A stretch of DNA of 64,000 nt from positions 434,001 through 498,000 of the forward strand of contig NZ_JAKMAJ010000001.1 in NCBI RefSeq assembly GCF_022378355.1, in the 5' to 3' direction. Made by a program: the position numbers and the translations under genes. The stretch's first letter is position 1, and each line of letters begins with the position of its first letter. The notes under the pieces were generated by a model. That model was not told the origin of the DNA. It searched no databases and saw only the letters and a list, made by a program, of their open reading frames with translations. This document shows, in pieces, positions 31,480-41,677 of this stretch. This DNA is from Brenneria bubanii. Lineage in GTDB: Bacteria; Pseudomonadota; Gammaproteobacteria; Enterobacterales; Enterobacteriaceae.

Positions 31480-32685
31480 ATGACACCGTTCAACGCCACA
31501 ACTTTCCGCCGGCAGTTTCCTGCGCTCACACACCCCGGCGTATACCTTGACAGTGCGGCCACCATATTAAAACCCCAGACGGTCATCGATACCGTCCAAC
31601 AGTTTTATTGCGAGGAGAACGGCACGGTTCATCGTAGCCAACACCGGGCGGCCCAGAGCCTGACCCGGCGCTTTGAGCAGGCCCGGGAGCAGGTTGCGGC
31701 GCTAATCGGCGCCGCCGATCCGCGCGCCATCATCTGGACCAAAGGCGCGACGGAAGCCATTAACCTGGTCGCCCAGAGTTATGCCCGCCCGAGACTGCAT
31801 CCTGGCGATGAGATTGTGGTCAGCGAGGCTGAACATCACGCTAACCTGATCCCCTGGCTGATAGTGGCGGAACAAACCGGCGCTCGCGTGATAAAGTTGC
31901 CCATCGGCCCGGATTTATTGCCTGATATCAAGCAACTACCTCAGCTATTGAATGCCAGAACGCGAGTTCTGGCGCTGGGTCACATGTCCAACGTCACCGG
32001 CGGCGTCCCCGACCTGGCCGCCGCGATTCAACGGGCTCATCAATATGGCGCGGTGACCATGATCGATGGCGCTCAGGGCATGGCGCACGCGCCTCCCGAT
32101 GTACAGGCATTGGATATCGATTTCTATGCGTTCTCGGGGCATAAACTGTATGCGCCAACCGGTCTCGGTGTTTTGTATGGCAAGCCGACGTTGCTGGAAA
32201 GCATGGCGCCATGGCAAGGGGGCGGAAAGATGATGACGCAGGTCTCTTTTGACGGCTTCACGCCCCAGCCGATTCCTCATCGGTTTGAAGCCGGTACGCC
32301 GCATATCGCCGGAGTTATGGGCCTGTCCGCCGCAATGACGTGGCTATCCCGACAGGACTGGCGGGCGGCGGAATACTATAGCCGACAGTTGGCGCGACAG
32401 GCGGAAGAGCGGCTGGCGCAATTTCCCGGCTTTCGCAGCTTTCGTTGTAGTGATGCCAGCGTACTGTCTTTTGAGTTTTCCGGCCTTCACCACAGCGATC
32501 TGGTAACGTTACTGGCTGAAAGCGGGATCGCGCTGCGCGCCGGTCATCATTGCGCCCAACCATTAATGGCGGCGCTGGGCGTCAATGGCACGCTGCGTGC
32601 TTCATTCGCCCCTTATAATAATGAGCAGGACATCGACGCCCTGATTGCCGCCGTCGGCACGGCGTTTGATTTACTGACGGACTAA
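31480..32685 (+). CDS. csdA: cysteine desulfurase CsdA
   Basis: PLP enzyme releasing sulfur from cysteine (or cysteine sulfinate) and passing it to CsdE. The ATG at 31480 has an AAGAGG site 6 bases upstream and gives 401 residues, as in E. coli. The ATG at 31474 sits directly on the Shine-Dalgarno sequence and is unlikely. The PLP Lys is in [16 protein letters not shown], and the persulfide Cys in [11 protein letters not shown]. csdE follows after 11 bp. Confidence 0.97.
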   Translation: MTPFNATTFRRQFPALTHPGVYLDSAATILKPQTVIDTVQQFYCEENGTVHRSQHRAAQSLTRRFEQAREQVAALIGAADPRAIIWTKGATEAINLVAQSYARPRLHPGDEIVVSEAEHHANLIPWLIVAEQTGARVIKLPIGPDLLPDIKQLPQLLNARTRVLALGHMSNVTGGVPDLAAAIQRAHQYGAVTMIDGAQGMAHAPPDVQALDIDFYAFSGHKLYAPTGLGVLYGKPTLLESMAPWQGGGKMMTQVSFDGFTPQPIPHRFEAGTPHIAGVMGLSAAMTWLSRQDWRAAEYYSRQLARQAEERLAQFPGFRSFRCSDASVLSFEFSGLHHSDLVTLLAESGIALRAGHHCAQPLMAALGVNGTLRASFAPYNNEQDIDALIAAVGTAFDLLTD

Positions 32686-32696
32686 CGAAGCCAACC

Positions 32697-33143
32697 ATGA
32701 GTGATATGACCCAGACTCGCCATCCCTTCGGTCATCTGATAAGTGCCGATGACCTGAAAATACGTTTTGATGCCTGCCGTTCATGGGAAGAGCGCTATCG
32801 GCAGTTGATTTTATTAGCCAAACAACTCCCGCCCCTGCCGGAAACATTAAAGACCGATACGATTTCGCTGTCCGGCTGTGAAAATCGGGTCTGGCTGGGG
32901 TATCAACGTCAGGAAAACGGCGTTCTACATTTTTATGGCGACAGCGACGGGCGGATTGTACGTGGATTGCTCGCGGTATTATTAACCGCGGCGGAAGGGA
33001 AAACCGCGGACGCGTTACTCAGAGAAGATCCGCTGGCGCTGTTCGATACGCTGGGACTGCGCGCGCAGCTCAGCGCATCGCGCTCAAGCGGTTTAGCCGC
33101 GCTGGCCGACAGAATACAGGCCATCGCGGCAGCATGCGACTGA
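32697..33143 (+). CDS. csdE: sulfur acceptor protein CsdE
   Basis: SufE-like acceptor that takes persulfide sulfur from CsdA. It has 148 residues (E. coli 147). The acceptor Cys is in [12 protein letters not shown], and the fold signature [19 protein letters not shown] is clear. Same operon as csdA. Converges with tcdA, to which the CsdA-CsdE pair supplies sulfur in E. coli. Confidence 0.97.
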   Translation: MSDMTQTRHPFGHLISADDLKIRFDACRSWEERYRQLILLAKQLPPLPETLKTDTISLSGCENRVWLGYQRQENGVLHFYGDSDGRIVRGLLAVLLTAAEGKTADALLREDPLALFDTLGLRAQLSASRSSGLAALADRIQAIAAACD

Positions 33144-33168
33144 TAGCCGCATCGCTCATACAAGGTGG

Positions 33169-33999
33169 TTATTTTGTCGCCTGACTTTCGCTAATCGACT
33201 GACGCTTGGCTCTGGCCATCATTTTTTTCAGCGCGTGGGAAACCGCGACAAAGCCGAACGTCGCCGTGACCATCGCGGCGGCGCCGAAACCAGACGCGCA
33301 ATCCATGCGTTTCACTCCCTCGGCGGTGCTGCGTGACGCGCATACCGAGCCGTCGGGCTGCGGGTAAACCAGCGGCTCGCTGGAAAATACGCAATCAATA
33401 CCCAGCCGCCCTTTACCATTTTTCACCACCTTAAAGTCATGCTTCAGCCGTTCACGCAGTTTGGCCGCCAGCGGATCCTGTATGGTTTTCGCCAAATCGG
33501 CCACTTCAATACGCGTAGGGTCGATTTGTCCGCCGGCGCCTCCGGTGGTCACCACCGGTATTTTATAACGACGGCAATACGAGAGCAGCGCGGCTTTCGG
33601 CCGCACGCTGTCTATGGCGTCAATCACATAGCTGAAATTACGATCCAGTAGCGCCTCAACATTCTCAGCGCTGATGAAATCATCCACACAGGTCACGTTG
33701 CATTCCGGATTAATCGCCAGAATACGTTCAGCCATGACTTCCGTTTTCGCCTGTCCGGTATGCTGACGCAACGCATGAATCTGCCGATTGGTGTTACTAA
33801 CGCACACATCATCCATATCAATCAGGGTGATGGCGCCGATGCCGGTTCGCGCCAGCGCCTCCGCCGCCCATGAACCGACGCCGCCGATACCAATCACACA
33901 GACATGCGCTTCGGAAAACAGCCTCAGCGCCTGCCGACCATACAAACGTGCAGTGCCGCCAAAGCGCTGTAAATAGGCTTCGGATAATTGCGTGCTCAT
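33169..33999 (-). CDS. tcdA: tRNA threonylcarbamoyladenosine dehydratase TcdA
   Basis: E1-like enzyme that cyclises t6A37 of tRNA to ct6A (also called CsdL). The ATG at 33999 with an AAAGG site gives 276 residues; the alternative TTG three codons upstream is not conserved. ATP-binding GIGGVGSWAAEALARTG lies near residue 40, followed by DMDDVCVSNTNRQ. MDCASGFGAA is near the C terminus. A hydrophobic C-terminal helix is present, as in E. coli. Confidence 0.97.
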   Translation of the reverse strand: MSTQLSEAYLQRFGGTARLYGRQALRLFSEAHVCVIGIGGVGSWAAEALARTGIGAITLIDMDDVCVSNTNRQIHALRQHTGQAKTEVMAERILAINPECNVTCVDDFISAENVEALLDRNFSYVIDAIDSVRPKAALLSYCRRYKIPVVTTGGAGGQIDPTRIEVADLAKTIQDPLAAKLRERLKHDFKVVKNGKGRLGIDCVFSSEPLVYPQPDGSVCASRSTAEGVKRMDCASGFGAAAMVTATFGFVAVSHALKKMMARAKRQSISESQATK

Positions 34000-34078
34000 T
34001 ACAACCAACCTTTATGAGAAAATAAGGGAATTAACGACAATCTTTGACATCAGCCGTACGCTCGCCATAAGCGAGCGG

Positions 34079-34115
34079 CAAAAAGCCGCGCCAATCATAA
34101 AGGATTGGCGCGGCT
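34079..34115 (-). terminator. intrinsic terminator after the BisC-like gene
   Basis: A 13-bp perfect stem (34084-34096 with 34103-34115) and a 6-base loop, followed on the minus strand by about five U residues. It stops the oxidoreductase transcript before tcdA. Nothing else is seen between 34000 and 34197. Confidence 0.88.
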
Positions 34116-34197
34116 GATGACAAACCGGAATCGAAATACGCGCGCGACCAGCGCAACGAAATGGCCATGCGCATTCCCGTCATTCAGTATCCGGCAC

Positions 34198-36456
34198 CTA
34201 TACCGGCACCACCTCGACCAGACAACTCATGGCGTTCGGGCCTTGCGTCAGCGAGGAGGTGCCGATATCCAGCGTCAGTACGTTAGCATTGCCGGCCTGC
34301 TCGATCGAATGCCATTTTTTCTGTCCGAAACCAGGTTCAAACCAGGCGCCGGTAGACATGATCACCACCCCTGGCATCACGCCGTCGGTAATCTGAACGC
34401 CGGCCAAAATACGCCCGCGCGCGTTTTTGACTTCAACCTGGGTACGATCGCGAATATTGCGCGCCGCCGCATCCTGCGGATGCATATACAGCGTCTCCTT
34501 GCCGGCGGTTTTATTGGCCTCAACCTGCGGCGTCGTCGCCAGTTGGCTATGCAGCCGATCCGCCGGCTGAATGGAGATAAAGTGCAGCGGCCAGCGCTCC
34601 GCGGCAGGCGCGCCTAGCCATTCAACCGGCGGCCGCCATTCGGGATGCGGGGCGAAATCGGCATAGTCATAACCGGCGATGGCGGCGCTGAACAGTTCGA
34701 TCTTGCCGCTTGGCGTTTGCAGCGCATGCTGCTGCGGGTCACGGCGAAAATCCTCAAATAAAACAAAGGGTTTATCATCCATCGGAATCTCAACATAACC
34801 TTTTTGCCAGAACGCATCGAATGACGGCCAGGATTGTCCGCTTTCCTGCTGTCTGGCCCGGCAGTCATCATAGAGCGTTGTCAGCCACTGCCGCTCGCTG
34901 CGGTTCTGAGTAAACTCGCCCCAATAGCCAAGCCGTTCCGCCAGCTCACTGAAAATGTCAAAATCATGGCGCGCCTGATGCCGGGGCGCGATCGCCTGGT
35001 GCATGGCGAAAATAAAACGATCGCGTGAAGAACCGCCAATATCATTACGCTCCAGCGTGGTGGTCACCGGCAGCACGATATCCGCCATCTGCGCCGCCGG
35101 GGTCCAGACGATATCCTGTACAATCACCGTATCAGGCTTGCTCCATCCCGCCACCAGCCGGTTCAACTGCTGATGATGGTGGAACGGGTTTCCCCCGGCC
35201 CAGTGGATCAAATGCACATCAGGATAGGTATGCGTCTCCCCTTGAAAGCTATATTCCTCACCGGGGTTGAGCAGCATATCGGCGATACGCGCCACGGGGA
35301 TCGCTCGCCCGGCATTGGCGCTGGACGGCGAGGCCGGCGCAGGCGTCGCAATACGCTCATTGCCGACGCTGTTCATTGAACCATGACCGAACGAGAAACC
35401 GCCGCCCGGCAATCCAACCTGCCCCAGCATCGACGACAGGGCAATCATCATCCAATAAGGCTGCTCGCCGCGATGCGCCCGCTGGACGGAATAGGAGCAG
35501 GTAATAAAGCTGCGCACGCCGATTAATTGCCTGGCCAGTCGTTCGATACGCGCGACCGAAATCCCGGTGATGTCGCTGGCCCAGGCCGGCGTTTTCGCCA
35601 CCCCGTCGCTGCGGCCGCTGAGATAATCCGCCAGTTGTTCATAGCCGACGCAGTAGCGTTGCAAAAAGTCCCTGTCGTCAGCGCCCAGCCGTTGAATTTC
35701 GTATCCCAATGCCAGCATCAACGCGACATCGGTATTCGGACGGATCGGGATCCATTCCGCATTGACGAATTCCGGGCAGTCATCGCGCATCGGGCTGATG
35801 TTAATGACCGGAATGCCTTTCGCCACCAGCGTTTCCAGTGCCGGCTTCAACGTATGATGCCCGGCGCCGCCGGAGGCCACCTGCGCGTTTTTCAGCGCTA
35901 AACCGCCAAACGCGAGAAAAATATCACAATGCTCGGCGACGCTGCGCCACTCCGTTACTTTCCCGGTCAACGGATGAAAGGTGCCGATAACATACGGCAG
36001 AAAAAACTGCGCCGCGCCCCAGCTATAGTTGCCCTGCTGATCCACCGCGCCGCCGCCGGAAAAGTAGAATCGCCGAACCTGGGAACGCGCATGGTGAAAG
36101 CGCCCGGCGGAAGACCAGCCATAAGACCCGGCGAATAACCCGTCAGCGCCATAGCGATCGCGGACGCGACGGTTCTCTTCGGCAAACAGATGCAGCGCGA
36201 CATCCCAGTCGACCTCAATAAAATCCTCTTTGCCGCGCAGCGAACCATCGCTTTTCTCACGTTTTTGCAGCCAGGAACGACGTATCGCCGGCCGCCGGAT
36301 ACGACGATCCGAATAGACTAGCGGAGCAATGGAATCAAGCATGGCCGAGGGGGCCGGATCGTCAGCAAAAGGCTCACAGCGAATCAATTTGCCATCTTCA
36401 ACAACGGCGGTAAACGCGCCCCAGTGAGCCAGGTGTGGATAACGCTTAATCGGCAT
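34198..36456 (-). CDS. BisC/TorZ-like molybdopterin oxidoreductase
   Basis: Large molybdenum enzyme of the DMSO reductase family, probably an S- or N-oxide reductase. The ATG at 36456 (GAGG site 6 bases upstream) gives 752 residues. The family's molybdenum-ligating Ser is expected in SYGWSSAGRFHHARSQ. Other matches to BisC are GNYSWGAAQFFLPYVIG, HWAGGNPFHHHQQLNRL, MADIVLPVTTTLERND, and the C-terminal NARGRILAGVQITDGVMPGV. There is no twin-arginine signal and no Cys cluster for a 4Fe-4S centre at the N terminus, so it looks cytoplasmic like BisC. Identity to BisC is only moderate, so the substrate (biotin or methionine sulfoxide, TMAO) is open. No redox partner gene is adjacent. E. coli has no gene here between tcdA and mltA. 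Confidence 0.85.
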   Translation of the reverse strand: MPIKRYPHLAHWGAFTAVVEDGKLIRCEPFADDPAPSAMLDSIAPLVYSDRRIRRPAIRRSWLQKREKSDGSLRGKEDFIEVDWDVALHLFAEENRRVRDRYGADGLFAGSYGWSSAGRFHHARSQVRRFYFSGGGAVDQQGNYSWGAAQFFLPYVIGTFHPLTGKVTEWRSVAEHCDIFLAFGGLALKNAQVASGGAGHHTLKPALETLVAKGIPVINISPMRDDCPEFVNAEWIPIRPNTDVALMLALGYEIQRLGADDRDFLQRYCVGYEQLADYLSGRSDGVAKTPAWASDITGISVARIERLARQLIGVRSFITCSYSVQRAHRGEQPYWMMIALSSMLGQVGLPGGGFSFGHGSMNSVGNERIATPAPASPSSANAGRAIPVARIADMLLNPGEEYSFQGETHTYPDVHLIHWAGGNPFHHHQQLNRLVAGWSKPDTVIVQDIVWTPAAQMADIVLPVTTTLERNDIGGSSRDRFIFAMHQAIAPRHQARHDFDIFSELAERLGYWGEFTQNRSERQWLTTLYDDCRARQQESGQSWPSFDAFWQKGYVEIPMDDKPFVLFEDFRRDPQQHALQTPSGKIELFSAAIAGYDYADFAPHPEWRPPVEWLGAPAAERWPLHFISIQPADRLHSQLATTPQVEANKTAGKETLYMHPQDAAARNIRDRTQVEVKNARGRILAGVQITDGVMPGVVIMSTGAWFEPGFGQKKWHSIEQAGNANVLTLDIGTSSLTQGPNAMSCLVEVVPV

Positions 36457-36965
36457 GACGACCTCATGGCGGATAGTTAGCAAGATATGTAATATCCTGA
36501 ACTATATCCAATCAATGAAACAGTGAATAGTTTTATATAAATAGCAATAAATCAGGTAACGAAAGTTAATTATCGACAATGAGTGATTTACCGCCTTAAT
36601 AACCATGAAGAAACTAATGCCACAGGAAATACATTTTGCATTACAGGGCAACACCTCGTCGTTTTGAACAAGGCAAGGCCGGCTCATTCAACGCCGATAG
36701 CCTCCTGTCATTTGACAGGATAAAGGTCTTTCGGCCAGGTAAATAACATCGCCCGGATAGCGATAATCCGACAGCGCAAAAGCAAATGAATAACCTTATA
36801 AATACCCGGTTATTCTTAATGCCATATAAAGCGGAAGGTAATTAAAGCGACGGCATCCCGGTAGAAAAATAAATGATCGCGGCGTTCGGATAAGAAATTA
36901 AAAATAAGCATGGCGCTTACCCGCAGCATAAGTGCCTGCCGCGGGCAGATGAAATAACAGGAAGG
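36457..36965. other. 509-bp AT-rich intergenic stretch, no gene seen
   Basis: The DNA between the oxidoreductase start and the mltA stop is AT-rich and has no conserved reading frame. The 61-codon minus frame at 36502-36687 has no ribosome binding site and an odd composition. It holds an 8-bp inverted repeat (TCCTGTCA/TGACAGGA, 36703-36720) and a CTGCC/GGCAG hairpin (36936-36948) near the end of mltA. The oxidoreductase promoter should lie in its left part. It could hide a small RNA, but I see no terminator. Confidence 0.5.
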
Positions 36966-38138
36966 TTAATTCTGCGGATGGCCAATCAATAACGACGGTG
37001 AATTGTTGTTACCTATTAGCGGGCCAGTTTGAGAGGCGCTGAACAAAGTTCCATTACTCTGCGTATTTTTCAATACCCATACCCGCCCATAGTGATTATA
37101 GAAACCCGCCGCATGGCCGGCCTCATGTCCGATTCCCTGGTAAATATCGAAATGCTGGCCTTTAATTGCCCCGCCGACATCCAACGCCACCATCAAACGC
37201 ATTTCGTATTGTCCGGTGAATTTTCCTTCATTATTCAATAAAGGCACTTCGGCCAATAACGCCGTCCCGGCCGGAATCAGCGAACGGTCGGAAGCGACGG
37301 AAGCTTTGGCCACCAGCGGCACCGCGCTCGCCCCCTTAACCGGCGACGTCATCATCGGTTTAAAGAACACAAAGGACGGGTTCTGCTCCAACAGCTCGCG
37401 CACCTCATATTCCGAGTGCCGCTCGGCCCATTTACGGATAGCCTGCATGGACATGTCTTCACGCGCTACTTCGCCGCGGTCGATCAGCACCTTGCCGATA
37501 CTGCGATAGGCGTGGCCGTTTTTACCGGCATAGCCAAAGAACGTTAGCGGGCGACCATCGCCAAAATCGATATAAGCGCTGCCCTGCACTTCCATCATAA
37601 AGTTATCCACCAGCGAGTTTGTCCAGGCCAGGGCTAAACCATCGTCCAACGCGCCGGAGTATATGGATGCTCGGTCCGGCAGCCGACGATTCTTCTTGCC
37701 GCGCGAGGGCATCGCATAAAGCGGATAGCGAAATTCTCCCTGACGGGTGTAGCGGGCTTGCAGCACCGGCGTGTAGTAACCGGTAAACTGAACATTGCCG
37801 AAGTTATCCACGCCCTCCATCTGCCAGGCGCTCAGACCGAATTTGCTCAGTTCACGCGTATCGGCGCCCGACATCATCCAGTTTTGGATCGCCTGAAAGG
37901 TATCATTATTGCTGGTATAAAGGTTTGGTGAGGCATTCCTGATTTCAGCGACCTGGTCGACAAAGTCTCTGGCATTAACCGGTTTACCGGTCGCGCTCGG
38001 CTCATTCACCAGAGCCAAAGGCTGGTTGAGGTGTCCATCCTTATATTGCTGTCCACGATCGGTGGGCTTGGATTGGCACCCGGCGAGAATGGCAATCACC
38101 ACGCCGGTCAGCAAATATTTTCCCCAACATCCTCTCAT
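36966..38138 (-). CDS. mltA: membrane-bound lytic murein transglycosylase A
   Basis: Outer-membrane lipoprotein that cleaves peptidoglycan glycan strands with formation of 1,6-anhydromuramic acid. The ATG at 38138 gives 390 residues with a lipoprotein signal (MRGCWGKYLLTGVVIAILAGC). The frame runs on upstream through the repeat DNA, but that part is not MltA. Conserved regions are the NVQFTGYYTPVLQARYT domain-1 motif, YAGKNGHAYRSIGKVLIDRGE, and the catalytic-Asp region ALDVGGAIKGQHFDIYQG. The protein is about 25 residues longer than in E. coli (365), with an extended Asn/Ser-rich C terminus. Confidence 0.96.
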   Translation of the reverse strand: MRGCWGKYLLTGVVIAILAGCQSKPTDRGQQYKDGHLNQPLALVNEPSATGKPVNARDFVDQVAEIRNASPNLYTSNNDTFQAIQNWMMSGADTRELSKFGLSAWQMEGVDNFGNVQFTGYYTPVLQARYTRQGEFRYPLYAMPSRGKKNRRLPDRASIYSGALDDGLALAWTNSLVDNFMMEVQGSAYIDFGDGRPLTFFGYAGKNGHAYRSIGKVLIDRGEVAREDMSMQAIRKWAERHSEYEVRELLEQNPSFVFFKPMMTSPVKGASAVPLVAKASVASDRSLIPAGTALLAEVPLLNNEGKFTGQYEMRLMVALDVGGAIKGQHFDIYQGIGHEAGHAAGFYNHYGRVWVLKNTQSNGTLFSASQTGPLIGNNNSPSLLIGHPQN

Positions 38139-38208
38139 CTTCTTGCGCTCTCTTTTGACATTGATGGATTCACCGCAGAACGATAACAAACGCCTATAAA
38201 GAAAGAAA

Positions 38209-38325
38209 CGACGCCCGATAAAAAATCGTTGGGAGCGATTTTTAACGTCCTGTCGCGACGGCCCAAAGGGCAAGCCCCAGGGATGGGGCGCGTCATATAT
38301 CGTCGGGAGCGATTTTTAACGTCGC
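38209..38325 (-). repeat. tandem repeat pair upstream of mltA, same family as at 17464
   Basis: On the minus strand the first full copy (38280 to 38209) reads GCCCTTTGGGCCGTCGCGA, then GACGTTAAAAATCGCTCCC, then ACGATTTTTTATCGGGCG. This parallels the two copies before glnD. A second, partial copy (38325-38298) repeats CGACGTTAAAAATCGCTCCC. The period is about 74 bp, against 72 bp before glnD. As there, the units point toward the downstream gene. Confidence 0.75.
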
Positions 38326-38438
38326 CTATGATGAATATCCCGCAATGCTGAAATCGGCCATTAACGTTTAAAAAATAGCCCACTCGCTGGTAAATTCAGC
38401 ACCCGTGCGGCTTATGCCGTATTTTTTACAGAAATAGG

Positions 38439-38466
38439 TTGCATAGAAGTTCATGTCGAGTATAGT
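38439..38466 (+). promoter_or_regulatory. initiator tRNA promoter
   Basis: TTGCAT (38439-38444) and TATAGT (38461-38466) with 16 bp between, followed by a GC-rich GCGC discriminator, 13 bp before the tRNA. The 341-bp gap 38139-38479 otherwise holds only the repeat pair described above. Confidence 0.65.
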
Positions 38467-38479
38467 GCGCATCCACGGA

Positions 38480-38556
<77 letters not shown>

Positions 38557-38574
38557 ATTGATTATCACCAACGG

Positions 38575-38598
38575 AACACCCTTAACGGGTGTTTTTTT
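38575..38598 (+). terminator. terminator after the initiator tRNA
   Basis: AACACCC/GGGTGTT stem with a 5-base loop and a run of seven T residues, 19 bp after the tRNA CCA end. Confidence 0.92.
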
Positions 38599-38702
38599 GT
38601 TTCCGGCGGCCGACTGCCGATAAATACCGTACAGCGCTACGCACCTTCCCTCATAATACCGCCATAGCGGCATCAATTCGCCAGCGAACGTTGCCGATAG
38701 GG

Positions 38703-39944
38703 CTAACGTCCCACCTGACTGGCGAAATAGGCCTTGATCCCATCCAGGATCGACTGAGCGATCTGCTGTTGAAAGTGGCTGGTACGCAGCTTGCGTTCTT
38801 CCTCCAGGTTACTGATAAACGCCGTTTCCACCAGAATGGAAGGGATATCCGGCGCTTTAAGCACCGCAAACCCGGCCTGGTCGACGCTGTTTTTATGCAG
38901 ACGATTAACTTTGCTCAACCGGGTCAGTATTTCCTTACCGAACTTCAGACTGTCATTGATGGTAATGGTCTGGACCAGATCGAGCATGGTATGGTCCAGA
39001 TAGCGATCGCCGCTCATGCTGACCCCGCCGATTAAGTCGGACTCATTCTGCGTCTGCGCCAAAAAACTCGCGGCGGTGCTGGTTGCGCCCTTCTTGGATA
39101 ACGCAAACACCGACGACCCTCGCGCGGCCCGGTTGGTGAAAGCATCCGCATGAATGGAAACAAACAGATCGGCTCGCTGCTTGCGCGCTTTGGCGACCCG
39201 CACGCGCAATGGAATAAACACGTCTTCATTACGCGTCATATAGGCTTTCATATTCGATTCACGCTCGATTAAGGCGCGCAGACGACGGGCAATTTGCAAC
39301 ACAATATCTTTTTCGCGGGTTTTATTTTTACCGATCGCCCCGGGATCCTCACCGCCGTGACCGGGATCCAGCATAATAACCAGAGGACGATCGCGCCCGG
39401 CTTTCCCAGCCTGCGGCGCTTCCGCCGGCAGCGTCCGTTCCAGGTCGCCCTTATTATAATCTTCCAACAGCGCCAGCAGCGGATCGTCTTCATTATCGTA
39501 ACGTCCCGCCAGCGGATAAAGATCCATCACCAGACGATGCTTGAATTCCGCAACCGGATTCAGCGTAAAGATTTTGGCATCAACGCCCTGCTTAAGCTCC
39601 AGAACCAAACGCACCGTATCTTTATCAAACTGACCGATTCTGGCGTTTTTAATCAGCGGATCGTTTTGGTTAAACTGGCTGGAGAAGGTTTGCAGAACGT
39701 GATTAAGACGAATATTCTTAATGTCCACCACAATCCGATCGGGGTTGCCCAGGGTGAACTGCTTATATTTAAGCGGCTGACTAGACTCCAGCGTTACCCG
39801 GGTATAGGAAGATGATGGCCAAACGCGCACGGCAATCACCTGCGCAACGGCGGCCATGCTGATGCCGCTTACACTTAATAGCCAGGTTGCCGCGGCGCCT
39901 TGCAGCAGACGCCGCCGAGTCAGATTGTGATTCGAGTTAGACAT
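38703..39944 (-). CDS. amiC: N-acetylmuramoyl-L-alanine amidase AmiC
   Basis: Zinc amidase that splits septal peptidoglycan during daughter-cell separation, activated by NlpD. The ATG at 39944 (GGAG site) gives 413 residues. A twin-arginine signal ([19 protein letters not shown]) exports it folded. An AMIN domain (residues about 35-150) targets the septum, then a linker leads to the catalytic domain with [16 protein letters not shown], a zinc-binding Glu region, [10 protein letters not shown] and a C-terminal [10 protein letters not shown]. Divergent from argA. Confidence 0.97.
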   Translation of the reverse strand: MSNSNHNLTRRRLLQGAAATWLLSVSGISMAAVAQVIAVRVWPSSSYTRVTLESSQPLKYKQFTLGNPDRIVVDIKNIRLNHVLQTFSSQFNQNDPLIKNARIGQFDKDTVRLVLELKQGVDAKIFTLNPVAEFKHRLVMDLYPLAGRYDNEDDPLLALLEDYNKGDLERTLPAEAPQAGKAGRDRPLVIMLDPGHGGEDPGAIGKNKTREKDIVLQIARRLRALIERESNMKAYMTRNEDVFIPLRVRVAKARKQRADLFVSIHADAFTNRAARGSSVFALSKKGATSTAASFLAQTQNESDLIGGVSMSGDRYLDHTMLDLVQTITINDSLKFGKEILTRLSKVNRLHKNSVDQAGFAVLKAPDIPSILVETAFISNLEEERKLRTSHFQQQIAQSILDGIKAYFASQVGR

Positions 39945-40130
39945 GCAACTCCGGTTGATGACAGTGCCGTTGCTAAATGCGGAAAGCATAAATAGTGGAA
40001 TTGTCAAAAACTTTAACTAATCTCTACTCTGGTGTCATGCAAAATAAATTTTGCGCGTGATTTCCTCGCCCATGACAAATGACAATAGCGTGGGCCTTGC
40101 GTGCGACATACCCCTTGCCTTTTATCTCTT

Positions 40131-40169
40131 AAAGAATAAAAATACACAAATTACGAATAAAAATTCAAA
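40131..40169 (+). promoter_or_regulatory. tandem ArgR boxes upstream of argA
   Basis: Two 18-bp ARG-box-like sequences, AAAGAATAAAAATACACA (40131-40148) and TACGAATAAAAATTCAAA (40152-40169), are separated by exactly 3 bp. This is the usual spacing for ArgR hexamer binding. They lie directly upstream of the Shine-Dalgarno sequence, so ArgR-arginine should block argA transcription. Confidence 0.8.
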
Positions 40170-40181
40170 AAAGGAGTCGCA

Positions 40182-41507
40182 GTGAAGGAGCGTAGTACAG
40201 AACTGGTCGAGGGCTTTCGCCATACCGTTCCCTATATCAATGCCCACCGTGGCAAGACCTTTGTCATCATGCTCGGCGGAGAAGCCATTGAGCATGAAAA
40301 CTTCGCCAACATCGTCAACGATATCGGACTACTGCATAGCCTGGGTATTAAGCTGGTCGTGGTTTACGGCGCGCGTCCCCAGATCGACAGTAACCTGACG
40401 ACACACCACTACGAGCCGATTTACCATAAAAATGTTCGCATCACCGACAGAACAACGCTCGAACTGGTTAAGCAGGCGGCCGGAATGTTGCAACTGGATA
40501 TCACCGCCCGTCTATCCATGAGCCTGAATAATACGCCGTTGCAGGGCGCGCACATTAACGTCGTCAGCGGCAACTTTATCATTGCCCAACCTCTGGGCGT
40601 CGATGATGGCGTCGATTATTGCCACAGCGGACGAATTCGCCGGATTGATGAAGAAGCCCTGCACCGCCAACTGGATAACGGCGCAATCGTACTGCTCGGC
40701 CCGGTAGCGGTTTCCGTCACCGGAGAAAGTTTCAATCTGACCTCCGAGGAGGTCGCCACCCAGTTGGCGATCAAACTGAAAGCGGAAAAAATGATTGGCT
40801 TCTGCTCATCACAGGGCGTTACCAATGAAGAAGGGAAAATCGTTTCCGAGCTATTTCCCGATGACGCTCAGCAACGAATCGAAGCCCTGGAAAAAGACGG
40901 CGACTACCAGTCAGGTACGGTCAGATTTCTGCGCGGCGCGGTCAAGGCCTGCCGCAGCGGCGTACGCCGCAGCCACCTGATCAGCTATCAGGATGATGGC
41001 GCCCTGCTGCAAGAGCTGTTTTCTCGCGACGGTATCGGTACGCAAATCGTGATGGAAAGCGCCGAGCAGGTGCGTCGGGCCACGATTAACGACATCGGCG
41101 GCATTCTCGAGCTGATCCGCCCGCTGGAACAGCAAGGCATTTTGGTCAGGCGTTCCCGCGAACAGCTGGAAATGGAAATCGATAAGTTTACCGTTATCGT
41201 GCGCGATAACCTGACGATCGCCTGCGCCGCGCTCTATCCGTTTCCTGAAGAGAGCATCGGTGAAATGGCCTGCGTAGCGGTACACCCGGACTACCGCAGT
41301 TCCTTACGTGGTGACATGCTGCTACAGCGCATTGCCTCGCAAGCGCGTTTACAGGGGTTGAAAAAGCTTTTTGTCCTGACCACACACAGCATTCACTGGT
41401 TCCAGGAACGCGGATTTTTGCCTGCTGAGGTGGAAATGCTGCCGAGGAAAAAACAGGAACTGTATAACTACCAGCGCCGGTCCAAAATTCTGGTGCTGGA
41501 TCTCTGA
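40182..41507 (+). CDS. argA: amino-acid N-acetyltransferase
   Basis: First enzyme of arginine synthesis: acetyl-CoA:glutamate N-acetyltransferase, feedback-inhibited by arginine. It has 441 residues (E. coli 443). The N-terminal amino-acid-kinase-like domain ([15 protein letters not shown] on) senses arginine, and the C-terminal GNAT domain (residues about 295-441; [14 protein letters not shown]) is catalytic. The start is GTG at 40182 with an AAGGAG site 6 bases upstream, under tandem ArgR boxes. Confidence 0.98.
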   Translation: MKERSTELVEGFRHTVPYINAHRGKTFVIMLGGEAIEHENFANIVNDIGLLHSLGIKLVVVYGARPQIDSNLTTHHYEPIYHKNVRITDRTTLELVKQAAGMLQLDITARLSMSLNNTPLQGAHINVVSGNFIIAQPLGVDDGVDYCHSGRIRRIDEEALHRQLDNGAIVLLGPVAVSVTGESFNLTSEEVATQLAIKLKAEKMIGFCSSQGVTNEEGKIVSELFPDDAQQRIEALEKDGDYQSGTVRFLRGAVKACRSGVRRSHLISYQDDGALLQELFSRDGIGTQIVMESAEQVRRATINDIGGILELIRPLEQQGILVRRSREQLEMEIDKFTVIVRDNLTIACAALYPFPEESIGEMACVAVHPDYRSSLRGDMLLQRIASQARLQGLKKLFVLTTHSIHWFQERGFLPAEVEMLPRKKQELYNYQRRSKILVLDL

Positions 41508-41525
41508 TCCCGCCCGCGAGCATGC

Positions 41526-41550
41526 CCGCAGCAGGCTCTTACTGCTGCGG
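41526..41550. terminator. hairpin in the argA-recD convergent gap
   Basis: CCGCAGCAG pairs with CTGCTGCGG around a 7-base loop, 18 bp past the argA stop. No T-tract follows, so it may act only as a 3' stabiliser. Confidence 0.4.
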
Positions 41551-41677
41551 AACAAACATCCGCTCGGTTCTTACCGCCAGCTACGCCCCTTGCCGGGATA
41601 CCGTCAACCAATCAAGCGTCAATGATTATTGGGCCCGCGTCGCCGTCAATTTATCAAGCGCCTTCACCGCATTACCA

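Noticed and set aside
36502-36687. 61-codon minus-strand frame upstream of the oxidoreductase
   Set aside because: No ribosome binding site, no recognisable domain, and AT-driven composition.
38139-38273. Upstream extension of the mltA frame
   Set aside because: It runs through the tandem repeat DNA. The lipoprotein signal peptide clearly starts at 38138.
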